A stretch of 52,583 nt of DNA from the NCBI GenBank assembly GCA_001414345.1, contig LLCB01000368.1, forward strand, positions 1 to 52,583. The letters run 5' to 3'. Shown here piece by piece: positions 1 to 8,740 of this stretch; positions within the stretch are counted from its first letter, which is position 1; the number at the start of each line of letters is the position of its first letter. The position numbers and the translations under genes were made by a program. This DNA comes from Hymenoscyphus infarciens (taxonomy: Eukaryota > Ascomycota > Leotiomycetes > Helotiales > Helotiaceae). Under the pieces are notes generated by a model, which worked only from the letters and a program-made list of their open reading frames with translations, was not told the DNA's origin and made no database searches.

Positions 1-2030
1 CCCCAAATCTCATCCCACCTCCCCCCATCCCCCTCAATCGGTCCCTCCAACCTCCCAACCCTCGCCACACCCCCCGTCTCCGCATCAGGAAGGCAAATCC
101 ACTCCCTCACACACCCCGGAACCTCCTCCTTCACATGACTGATAACCACCAGCGCCTGACTATCATTCAACCCCTCAAACCCCACCACTCCCTGCTTCAG
201 AGCTCTCGAATTCCTCATCCCCAGTCTCCCTTTCACACTGACCAACTCCCCTCCTCTCATCTTCCGCCTCGTGCGTCGGGACATGACTTTCTTCTCGCCA
301 TATGATAGGAAGAGGAGACAGCGATTTCGAAGTTGGTCGTCCATGCCGCTGAATGCTTCGTCTAGGATTACGATATCGGGTTCTTTGATGATGGCTCGGA
401 GGAAGAGGAGGAGTTTTTGGGCGCCAAAGGAGAGGCCTCCGAAGAGGGTTTGTTCGGCCCAGAGGAGGGTGTTATATTTTTGTCCGGGGAGGAGGACGGG
501 TGGTTCTCTCCCTGGTGCTGCACTAGGTGGATAGAGATCGTGTTCAAACCATTTGAGGAAGGAATTGATTTTCTCCTCTGCGTCAAAACTAAGTTTTGGA
601 ATTCCGCGAAAGGTGTCTGCCCATGCATTCTCCAACACTTGACGGATGGTTAGGGATGTGGGGATATGGTTATGTATCTCTGGGCTAGAATGGCCGATTC
701 GAGATTGGATGTCGAAGATTGAGATCCCAGGTTTTCCAGGTTCTGAACTTCGGGAACGTCCGAATAGTTTTATGGGGAGAGAGTATGTTTTGGGATGATC
801 GGAACAGATGAGTGAGAGTAAGGTCGTTTTCCCAGAGCCATTAGGTCCAAAAACTCCCCATCTTTCACCTCGTCTCAAACTCCACCAGAGCCCTTCCTGT
901 TCCGAGCCATTGATTTCTTGCTTCCAGTTTCCCAGAACTGTCTTGGATCCGTAGGAAATTACTGCTCCCTCCATTTCTACCAGCGCTTCGCCAATTTCCG
1001 GTTTCTCTGTATCGTAGATGGGATATCCATCCACACTTCTCCATTTCGAGATTTCGTTAGACACCTTTTCCGAATCAACCACCCCCTCGGAATCCAAGGC
1101 CCCTCCACTCTTCAGTTTAGGAACACCTCGTTTCTGTCCACCCAATTCCTTATACTTCTCCAACGCCTCCCCCTTCCTCCCCAAAAACTCAATCTCACAA
1201 TTGCCCTTCAGATAAACAAGATGCGTAACCCACTCCGGCACCAAATCCTGAATCCTCAACCCCAACAATATCCTCGGTTCTCCCCTCTTAGCCATCCCCC
1301 CCAGCAAAGCACTCAACCCCCTCACACTCCCCGGATCCAACCCTGCAAATGGTTCATCAAGAAACAGAACCTCCGGCCGTCCAAGCAGCGCCTTAGCAAC
1401 CCTCGCCCGTCTATTCTGCCCATTACTTAAATCCATAACCCCCATCCCCAAAAGACCCTCCAACCTCAACTGCTTCACAACCCTCTCCAGCAACCCTTCT
1501 TCAACCCTCTCAACCCCATCCTCAAAAGGATTCAACTCCGTGTTCCCCCTCAAGTATTGCTCCACGGTAAAATCATCATTCTCCCGCCTACTTTCATACC
1601 GCGCACTTAAATAAGCACCCCTCGTCACCTGTCCACCCAGTCCTTGTTCGCCATCAAATCCAACCCTCTTTATAGCTTTCTGCGGTATCTCTCCTCGCCC
1701 CTCAAGCCACGGGTAACTCCTCGCAGAAGCAGGTATGGAGATATTCCCTCCCCCAAGTGTTTTAAGTAGCGTGGTTTTCCCACTCGAGGACCGTCCTATA
1801 ATTGCCCAATACTGTGTTTCTTCGGGTGTTTGTGGGAAGGACGCGAGTTCGAGGGAGAGGTTTGGGAAGAGGGGGGTTGAGGAGGAGAGGGTCGAGTTTG
1901 GGTGGTGACGGTAGAAAGTTGCGTTGGAGATTTTGATGATTGGCGATTGGGAGGAGGATGTGGTGTATTTTCGATGGCCAATTGACCAGCGCCACAATTG
2001 GGCACCAGGCCTACGAATTGTGAGTGTCAT
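1..2030 (-). CDS. Two-domain soluble ABC ATPase, mitochondrial YDR061W type (3' end off window)
   Basis: An uninterrupted minus-strand frame gives 676 codons from the ATG at 2030 and is still open at base 1, so the C-terminus is missing. The first NBD has a Walker A (GRSSSGKTT, about residues 79-87), a signature-like LSNGQ (201-205) and Walker B LFLDEPFAGLDP (about 222-233). The second has GPNGSGKTT (395-403), LSFGAQ (533-538), ILDEAFSGMD (555-564) and a switch histidine in VVISHV (H632). No membrane segments are visible. The first about 28 residues are Arg-rich with no acidic residue, like a mitochondrial presequence. Family knowledge: fungal ABC ATPases without transmembrane domains, such as yeast YDR061W, have this tandem layout; their substrate is unknown. 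NBD1 lacks an obvious switch histidine where NBD2 has one, suggesting only one competent hydrolytic site (inference). An upstream ATG 5 nt away is out of frame and ends at once. Confidence 0.93.
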   Translation of the reverse strand, partial: MTLTIRRPGAQLWRWSIGHRKYTTSSSQSPIIKISNATFYRHHPNSTLSSSTPLFPNLSLELASFPQTPEETQYWAIIGRSSSGKTTLLKTLGGGNISIPASARSYPWLEGRGEIPQKAIKRVGFDGEQGLGGQVTRGAYLSARYESRRENDDFTVEQYLRGNTELNPFEDGVERVEEGLLERVVKQLRLEGLLGMGVMDLSNGQNRRARVAKALLGRPEVLFLDEPFAGLDPGSVRGLSALLGGMAKRGEPRILLGLRIQDLVPEWVTHLVYLKGNCEIEFLGRKGEALEKYKELGGQKRGVPKLKSGGALDSEGVVDSEKVSNEISKWRSVDGYPIYDTEKPEIGEALVEMEGAVISYGSKTVLGNWKQEINGSEQEGLWWSLRRGERWGVFGPNGSGKTTLLSLICSDHPKTYSLPIKLFGRSRSSEPGKPGISIFDIQSRIGHSSPEIHNHIPTSLTIRQVLENAWADTFRGIPKLSFDAEEKINSFLKWFEHDLYPPSAAPGREPPVLLPGQKYNTLLWAEQTLFGGLSFGAQKLLLFLRAIIKEPDIVILDEAFSGMDDQLRNRCLLFLSYGEKKVMSRRTRRKMRGGELVSVKGRLGMRNSRALKQGVVGFEGLNDSQALVVISHVKEEVPGCVREWICLPDAETGGVARVGRLEGPIEGDGGRWDEIW

Positions 2031-2737
2031 GGCATTGGATGTTTGTGGAATTGAAGTGAACTCAAATCGTCAATGACGAGGCTGACGTTTTGGAAATTCT
2101 ACGGTGGCCGATATGGACTTCTCCAGACAATTTGTCAATTTACAGTGGACATGGAATTAACATCAGAGAATCACAAACATGACACAAAGATCATATCCAG
2201 AGAGTCGAAGCTGGTTAGAGACATGCCTTCTATCCAGTATCTTTCAAACAAAAAAACAAGAGCCTCGGACGTCATGTACAGCCCGATATATAACATCACT
2301 TCCTTCCCCCTAAGTATACACTATCCATCACACCCAATCCCACCAGGAATCACCTCCTCTCCACATATATGTAACCACATCGAGGCAAGTATCCCATTCT
2401 CCCTAGCCCACCCAACCCTTTAAATAGAAACCCCGCCATGATGCCATAATTACCAAGGAAAAAAACCCCCAACCCCAAAGCAAAAGGGAGGAGTCCAAAC
2501 AAATTACTCAAAGAAGAGAGAGCTGCAATCCCAAACGCCTGTTCTTTCTGTAATGTCGAGTTTGGAAAAAAGTAGAGGTCCATTTCGTACTGTCGTAATG
2601 ATTTGTATGCATCGTTCTCTTATTCCAGATCTTTCCTCGGAAGGAAAATATGATGGGAGAGATGTCGAAAAAGGGAGCGTAAAAGTCAGATGCAAAAGCA
2701 AGCTATGCTGTTTCAAAATTGCTGGGTAATTTTTCCT
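2031..2737. other. Intergenic: ABC gene promoter and 3' flank of the ubiquitin-fold gene
   Basis: Both flanking genes are on the minus strand, so this 0.7 kb must hold the 3' UTR of the ubiquitin-fold gene and the promoter and 5' UTR of the ABC gene. Open frames here lack family resemblance. No RNA gene, repeat or clear regulatory motif was recognised. Confidence 0.6.
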
Positions 2738-3820
2738 TCACTGAATCACACACCGACAACCGGCTGTGCTTTCGCCATCCCCTCTATCTCGTCCTAATCC
2801 TTTGCCTTTCGAAGCGTCTTCTTCGTCGACGATATCTTGGGGTCGGACTGTCATATGTACAACGTTTGCTGATTCAGCGTTGAATCTACATTCTATTTTG
2901 ACACACAAGTTAGCATTGGACATGGCATCGCTCCGAATGAGTTTATCGGATTGCGGACAGTGAAGCAAAACCTTCAGCTTTTGGGCTATATCTGGAATGG
3001 ATAGCCTTTCTCTCCTCGTTCGAGAAAATGTATATACCAAAGCATAAATTGACATTATACCCGACAATAAAAAATGCTCAAACATACCTTTTAATGCAGT
3101 CTTGTCATCCAATAACCGTCCAAAATAAATCAACCTGATACTACTTGGGCTGCTCGGCTGAGCCTCCCACTCCTCCCTCCACTCCCTCAATATCAACTCC
3201 TTCAGTGTGTAGACACTTATGCTAAATGGATCCTTCTTGCCACCCTCGGTCATCCCTGGAACATTCACATTTCTCTTTGTAAGGTATTTCTCATCAATCT
3301 TATATGGATGCCGAGCCCCAGAAGTGAGGAGTAGTGTGATGACAAGGACGGGCCCCGCCTCGTTGGTGGTGGTAACAGGAGCCGGCATTGTTTCCGACGA
3401 AGGTCCTATTGCTACTGAATCAAGTCTTGTCGTCGTCGAGGGGTTTGGAAGAGAGGCATCGGTCGTCGTGGTGGGGTTGCGAGGCGATAATGAGGAATCT
3501 GGGGCGGGAGCAGACGGAGCGTCGGCAGCCTTTGATTGTGGGTTCGAAGCCATCGTCGAAGCCTTCTCTGGGCTTGTCGTGGTGGAAGAAGTGGGAAATG
3601 AGGTGTCCATGGGAGAGGAGGATGGAATTACTACATCGTTCAGGAGATTGCTCTGCGACTCCGTGCCAGCGGTTCTCTTGGGCACGCCTGATGCCTCAAG
3701 ATCGCTCATTTCCACGGCGTTATCTGAGGATTTGAGATGTGAGGTTGATGTAGGATTAGAAGTTAAGTTCGAAAGCGAACCGTGGGCTGATGATTGCGTC
3801 GTTCCTTCTTGACCTGCCAT
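2738..3820 (-). CDS. Membrane-anchored ubiquitin-fold protein (UBL3/MUB type) with C-terminal CaaX box
   Basis: Two exons on the minus strand, 3820-3088 and 2892-2738, give 295 residues. The intron (2893-3087, 195 nt) has donor GTATGT, a CTAAC branch-like motif about 18 nt before the acceptor, and acceptor AATAG; splicing joins ALK to ECRFN and restores a continuous ubiquitin fold. Residues 1 to about 155 are low-complexity Ser/Thr/Pro/Ala. A ubiquitin-like domain of the Rad60/SUMO-like class runs from about 156 to 265 (VLVITLLL, RLIYFGRLLDDKTALK, NVVHMTVRPQ). The protein ends GCRCVIQ: Cys292 starts a CVIQ CaaX box and the nearby Cys290 could be palmitoylated. Known members are prenylated, sit on membranes and recruit ubiquitin-conjugating enzymes. 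The start is the first in-frame ATG; the frame opens further upstream only through a GTG. The intron length is a multiple of three and contains no stop. Confidence 0.88.
   Translation of the reverse strand: MAGQEGTTQSSAHGSLSNLTSNPTSTSHLKSSDNAVEMSDLEASGVPKRTAGTESQSNLLNDVVIPSSSPMDTSFPTSSTTTSPEKASTMASNPQSKAADAPSAPAPDSSLSPRNPTTTTDASLPNPSTTTRLDSVAIGPSSETMPAPVTTTNEAGPVLVITLLLTSGARHPYKIDEKYLTKRNVNVPGMTEGGKKDPFSISVYTLKELILREWREEWEAQPSSPSSIRLIYFGRLLDDKTALKGMFEHFLLSGIMSIYALVYTFSRTRRERLSIPDIAQKLKVLLHCPQSDKLIRSDAMSNANLCVKIECRFNAESANVVHMTVRPQDIVDEEDASKGKGLGRDRGDGESTAGCRCVIQ
2893..3087 (-). other. In-frame, stop-free intron of the ubiquitin-fold gene
   Basis: GTATGT donor after phase-1 base 3088, CTAAC branch-like motif and AATAG acceptor. 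Its 195 nt encode 65 codons without a stop, so an unspliced mRNA would add 65 residues, including a hydrophobic stretch (LLSGIMSIYALVYTF), in the middle of the ubiquitin fold. The spliced form matches the family better. Confidence 0.85.
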
Positions 3821-4206
3821 TGGCTGGATGTTTTGTTCAGGGTCGGACGCAGGTGAATGGAGATGGATTTTTGATGGAGCCGCCACCAATAAAGATAAAC
3901 TCCCCACGATTTAATCAATCTTGCCAGCAGCCAGCAGTCAGAGTCCGAAGATGCGTCCTCGGCAGGAAAACCGGAATTGGGTGTGTCGCTTCCAACAATT
4001 GGTGTCTCAAGGAAATAGATCACCGGTCGATTGCGGTGGATTACGAGAGGGAGGGTTGTCAGGAAACGATTCAGGAAAGTCGACGATTTTGCCCAGATCT
4101 GGTCTTGGAATCTTGGAGCGCTCAAGGTGGGCTAGAGGTGCTCGAGGGGCGATGATTGAAAAAGCTGGCAGGACTAGACTTGCCAATAGTCGGGTAGTAG
4201 TGGTGT

Positions 4207-4229
4207 TGGTGGTGGTGGTGGTGGTGGTG
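4207..4229. repeat. TGG trinucleotide microsatellite
   Basis: Seven uninterrupted TGG units plus two bases, preceded by degenerate TAG/TGG units from about 4194. On the minus (transcribed) strand it reads as CCA repeats about 390 nt upstream of the ubiquitin-fold start codon, possibly in its 5' UTR or promoter. Confidence 0.9.
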
Positions 4230-5376
4230 AGCAAGTGGTGATGTGATGGTGAGTTCTCCCGTCGGGTCCCGGACTATCACTGCCGGCGTCTCGAAATGCG
4301 TGAGTGAGGTGGATGCGATGAATGCCCTGCAGCTCTGGCAACAATGCAATGCAGAAGGAAGGCTGTTTGCAGTCTTTGCAATCCAACAATCCCGAGTACT
4401 CGTATATTGGTATATCGACAGCAGAATTCCCACAAAGGCTTTCCCAATGAAGACGACCCTTGAGGAGAGACGGGACTTGGGACGGGAGGATCCAAGGGGC
4501 GCCAAGATCCTTAGAGTTAAGGCCAACCTGGACCGATTGAAACGCGGCGCTGTTCTAGCCTTGAAATAAACGGATAAACACAGTCAACCTTCTACGGAGC
4601 GTACTAGTAGAGTTGTCCAGATCTTTGCAATTGGAAACCCTCAACGCCCATCGACCCAGAACTACCTCAAGACAATATCACCAGCTCAGTTGGCGGGGTT
4701 TGGTTCCGGAGATGAAAGAGTTGAGCCCAGTCGAGTCTTTCTCGTCCAACGCAATACCAAAACACCAAAATATTTTCCGCCATTACCGCCCGTTACACCG
4801 CTTATTCTTCCAGTGTAATACGCAAGTGCAAATGGTTGTTTGACAGTTTCGCGTGGCTGCAAGGGTTCTCAAGAGGCCATTCCAAGTCAACGTTGCCATG
4901 AGTTGGCGGTTTGTGAGAGGAGGACAACCGCATAGAAGCCTGGAGATGAAGTCATCGAAGGCCGGTTTGCGCTTGAGCAGCCGTCGTGATGAGGAACACA
5001 TTATTCTTTGGAAGCACAGTGGCGGATGTTTGCCTTTTTGGGGGTATTGGTTTCGAAGGAGATCTCGAGGCACTTCGGAGCGGTGAACCCAAGAAGTGTA
5101 AAATCACATCAAAATGCAAGTGCAGGCGATCACAGTTACATTCTTGTTGGTCATTCATATGAGAGACATGTTGAAGGACCCATTCGAATCTTGTGGGATG
5201 AGACACTGCAAGCACCCTCCTTGTTGCACCTGATTGATGGCAGAAGATCATATCATCCGTCGTCGTTTTCGTTCAATGAATTATACTAGAAGGTCCAGAA
5301 TAATTGAGTTCGGCAGTAAAGGATCGTACCTGCCTTCCTCCGTCGTTATTCCAACTCTCTGGGTCAATACAAGATA

Positions 5377-5457
5377 ATTGTCCTAAATACTTGGGACAAT
5401 CAAAATATTAACCCAGATCGTTGGGACAATGTCGTTTGATTGTCCCAAAGTATTTAG
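5377..5457. repeat. Imperfect inverted repeat with alternative internal pairing (MITE-like or hairpin)
   Basis: The 22-nt arm 5383-5404 is the reverse complement of 5435-5457 apart from one extra A in the right arm; the loop is 30 nt. The motif TTGGGACAAT occurs at 5391-5400 and again at 5421-5430 inside the loop, and ATTGTCC at 5377-5383 can pair with GGACAAT at 5394-5400, so two mutually exclusive folds are possible. It lies about 190 nt past the MFS stop codon. Confidence 0.85.
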
Positions 5458-5650
5458 AAAACTCGAGATACTGCAGGAACCTGCGATAGAAGTATCTTTA
5501 CTGATGCTAATTATGCCCTTCAATCTCCGATCAAACACATGTTTCACGCTCCCAAACATAAGCTGTAGAACGGTATACAAGTTCTCAAACAGCATCTCTA
5601 TATTCCCCAACCATGCACCCCAGACGCCATTTCAATCAAACCCACTATCT

Positions 5651-7324
5651 TTATATCAAAACATCATATTCTTTAAACTTCCTGGCGGGAACTCCCTTCT
5701 CGAATAGCCAATCCAGTTCCTCGAATCGCCTTCCAGCAGTTTCCGGTACCCTTTCCCAGACCCAGTACACACTTAACGCAGACGTTACTCCAAATATGAA
5801 ACCAATCTTCCCTCTCAGGTTCGCAGCATCGGGATTGATCAACAGGGGAACGACGATGTTCATCAGCACCCCAAACGAATTCTGTACCACAATTCCAAGC
5901 CCAACAGTTCGAGAACGGAGACGAGCGGATGAGATCTCGGCGAACAATGTCCACCCCATAGGTCCGATTGTCATGAGATATACGAAAGCGAAGAGGATTA
6001 TACAAGCCACTTGTCCGTAAATGACTGCTTCATGGCGATCGGGGATGACATCTAGGATACCGATGATGAAGAGGAGTCCCGTCAGGATAGCTGTGCCGAT
6101 TAAAGAGGTCGATCGGCGTCCCGCTCGATTTATGAGAAACCAAGAACAGACGACGCCTACGAGTCCGAGAACAGTAACTCCAACTGAAAGACTGAAGGAG
6201 TTGGATGCTGAAAGCCCGGCAAGTTCGAAAAAGTAACTGCTGTATCCAATAACAAAAACGACACCTGTCAGTTGCGCGACGGAGAAAATTCCCATCGCTA
6301 TTTCGGTACGACGGAGATCGGAGCCTTTGAAGCAGTCAAGATAAGAAGTCGAAGAGATTTTTTGCTCTTCGTGGTTGATGATTTGAGCGATTTCCGAAAG
6401 ACTTTTCTCTGGAGATGGATGTCCCAATCGAGCGAGTGTCGAAATGGCCTTGGAAGTTTGATTCGTGCGCGCTAGAAACCATGGCGATTCTGGACAAAAG
6501 GGGAGACCGACTAGCAAAAGTACGGGAAATATGAATTGTAGCGAAAATGGAATCTTGTATGCCCATTCCGAATCCAAGGTCCCGGTTCCCTTAAGGATGA
6601 GGTTGGCTGCGAGTTGACCGATGCCAATGAATAGTTGAACTCCAGAAGTCGTCAAGCCACGAACTTCAACAGGACACACTTCTGCCGCGTACGAGGAGGT
6701 TATTGTCAGGAAAGATCCTAGGGTGAATCCGTTGATCAACTGTCAAAAATGGTAAGTGGTGTCTATCACTCTTTCAGGTAAAAAATTCCTTACCTTTCCA
6801 GCCATCAATAACCCAGAGTCTGTCGTGAAGATCTGTAAGAATACAGCACCGATACTGACAATACACGCAATACCAAGAGTTATCCTAGTCCCCCATTTAT
6901 TGACGATATATCCAGACCCAATCGCGCCAAAGAAGCCACCAATCGAAGCAGCAGTATTAAAGGCAATCTGCCAACTGGCGCTGATGATATATGAATTTTG
7001 AAAGACATATCCGAAATCTCGCTGGAACGAAGGAACAGAGATGACTCCATTGGAAAGCTAGTTTCCCCATCAGCCTCTCTACCATTACCACATACCACGA
7101 GAAGGAGGAATCCTCACCAAAACGTCCATTCCCCAATTAACCCCCGCCATCCCAATAAAAGCCGACCACAAAACACTCGCGCGATACCTCTTCACCATCT
7201 GCCATGTCGCGCGATCTTCCACCCTCGATCCCTCATCTCGATTCTGCAAATGCACTTCGGTTTCCAAAATATCCTTCATCTCTGCTTCCTGGCTTTCGAA
7301 TGCCAGCATGGGCATGGTGTCCAT
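5651..7324 (-). CDS. MFS sugar transporter, alpha-glucoside/maltose permease-like
   Basis: Three exons on the minus strand (7324-7118, 7057-6794, 6739-5651) encode 519 residues. Intron 1 (7058-7117) runs GTGAGG to CTAG and intron 2 (6740-6793) GTAAGG to ACAG; both fall between codons and restore a continuous 12-TM transporter. Sugar-porter signatures are NKWGTR in the 2-3 loop, PESPWFLA after TM6 (about 240), NRAGRR in the 8-9 loop (361-366) and PETAGRRFEELDWLFEKG near the C-terminus (from 489). The N-terminal about 50 residues are hydrophilic and probably cytosolic. Related fungal permeases import maltose or other alpha-glucosides with protons at the plasma membrane; the substrate here is inferred from overall resemblance only. 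The start ATG at 7324 is followed by two more in-frame ATGs. No glucosidase gene lies beside it. Confidence 0.92.
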
Positions 7325-7933
7325 GAAACTACGGGGTGTGGGTGGTGTTGTGCATTTCTACCTTTTCTTTTTTACTTTTCTGTCTAATCTCCCTGATAGA
7401 GAGACATGTGGTTGAAATTGATTTGGGGGGATTGGGGAAAAGTTCCTGGTTCTTATGCTTTGCCAAGTATACCCCCCACTCGTACTGGAGTACCAAGAAA
7501 GCTAGAGTCATGAATTTGTATCAGGGTGTGCCTGGGGTTTCGCGTGGGTTGCTTGTCGGTGGGGAACAGGGGTTATTTGTCTCGTTTGAAAAGGGGATCG
7601 CGTGATGAGTGAGAGTTGTGATTCTCCAAGTTTTTTTCTTTTCGGTTGCAAAGTATGAAGGGAAAGCGGAAAGAAATGAGGACAACTCCTTTGAGTATTT
7701 TTGAGGGGATCTTTGAGAGTTCAATTGAAATGTCGTGGGGGTGGTGGGTGATGGAATTACGCTATGATGGGTGCCCGCGTCGCGCCCACGTTGTAGGAAA
7801 ACTTTATAAAGTGGGCTTCGTCTCGAATTGTTCCTGAGCGCTGTTGTTAGAAAACAACCGTTGAGAAGTTCGAAAACTCACCTGAGTACCTTCCTATCTC
7901 CAACATCGTCCCTCAAATTCATCCATGACTTCC
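7325..7933. other. Intergenic: MFS transporter promoter
   Basis: About 0.6 kb between the unrecognised gene and the transporter, both on the minus strand. A TATAAA-like stretch on the minus strand lies near 7803-7808, far upstream of the start codon. A strong donor GTGAGT (about 7882) and a CTAAC...CAG acceptor-like string (about 7840-7855) could mark an intron of a longer C-terminus of the upstream gene or of the transporter 5' UTR. Nothing else was recognised. Confidence 0.5.
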
Positions 7934-8740
7934 TCACGGAATAGTCTGAGCAACTTCCCAAGAAATCCTATCATTTTCCGTCGTCGCATGATTCATGGCC
8001 TCCAGATACGCATCATTCCTCCCCTGAGGACCAAGATTATTACACATCTGTACGACCATCATTGGATTCTCCCCAGTAGCTTTATAAACCGCCTTCAACA
8101 AACGAAAGGTATCGAACGGCTGCATATTCTCGGCCCAAGATAGAAAGGGAGTAACGGTCGCCAAGTAATCATTCATCAGTTGATCACTATACGACAGCCC
8201 CGTCTCCGTCCTAATAATATTCCCAATGGCCTCCAGTATTCCCACGGCTCTATCGAGCATGGCATCTGCACCGTAATCGTCTGCCTGGTTGTAGCAATCC
8301 TGCATGGTCCGATAGAAGTCCTGCATCACATTCTTTGGATTCAACCCTCTACCGCCACCCGCCCTCCCCGTAGGAAAGGGCGACCAAACATTAAAACTAT
8401 TCCCAAAAGCATAATTATTCTTCGCGAAAAAGCTCACTCTCGTAACCACCCAGTCCAGGGCTAGAGAATAATACCTGTCGTCTCCGAATTTCTGGAACGA
8501 GGACTGGAAGCAATCGAGCGGTTGCAGGACGCGATTGCCTTGGGAACGGGCGAGGTGGAAGAGGTTGGGCAGGTGTTGGTGGATGAAGCGTTGCGAGAAG
8601 GCGCCTACGTAGGTGGGTGTGTTGAGGATTAGTTTGGGGTTTGTGATGCCTGAGGAGGGGTGGGCGTATTTTATTAGTTGTTGGGATTCTTGGGGGTAGC
8701 CGGTGAGTTTTTGGCGGAGGCAGGGACGGCAGCGGGGCAT
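7934..8740 (-). CDS. Unrecognised conserved-looking fungal protein
   Basis: A 268-residue minus-strand frame from the first in-frame ATG at 8740; the frame opens earlier only through a TTG. I do not recognise a family. The N-terminus has closely spaced cysteines and basic residues (MPRCRPCLRQK), then a mixed soluble, probably alpha-helical sequence with no signal peptide or membrane segment. Balanced amino-acid use and lack of low complexity argue for real coding DNA. The end is uncertain: just before the TGA at 7934-7936 a second frame is open and reads LLRLFREEVMDEFEGRCWR to a stop near 7878, and a GTGAGG donor overlaps the stop codon. The true C-terminus may therefore lie further on through an intron or a frameshift. 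It is co-oriented with the transporter gene 609 bp downstream. Confidence 0.6.
   Translation of the reverse strand: MPRCRPCLRQKLTGYPQESQQLIKYAHPSSGITNPKLILNTPTYVGAFSQRFIHQHLPNLFHLARSQGNRVLQPLDCFQSSFQKFGDDRYYSLALDWVVTRVSFFAKNNYAFGNSFNVWSPFPTGRAGGGRGLNPKNVMQDFYRTMQDCYNQADDYGADAMLDRAVGILEAIGNIIRTETGLSYSDQLMNDYLATVTPFLSWAENMQPFDTFRLLKAVYKATGENPMMVVQMCNNLGPQGRNDAYLEAMNHATTENDRISWEVAQTIP

Larger units (their letters stand above)
3821..5650. other. Long intergenic spacer upstream of the ubiquitin-fold gene
   Basis: About 1.8 kb between two minus-strand genes. It should hold the promoter and 5' UTR of the ubiquitin-fold gene and, near 5650, the 3' UTR of the MFS gene. Scattered frames of about 75-135 codons on both strands show no domain or family motif and overlap one another. 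It contains a TGG microsatellite (4207-4229) and a hairpin (5377-5457), listed separately. No tRNA was recognised. Confidence 0.6.

Noticed and set aside
4122..4569. Overlapping open frames on both strands upstream of the ubiquitin-fold gene
   Set aside because: Frames of about 70-134 codons overlap each other on both strands, contain the TGG repeat and resemble no family; probably promoter or 5' UTR.
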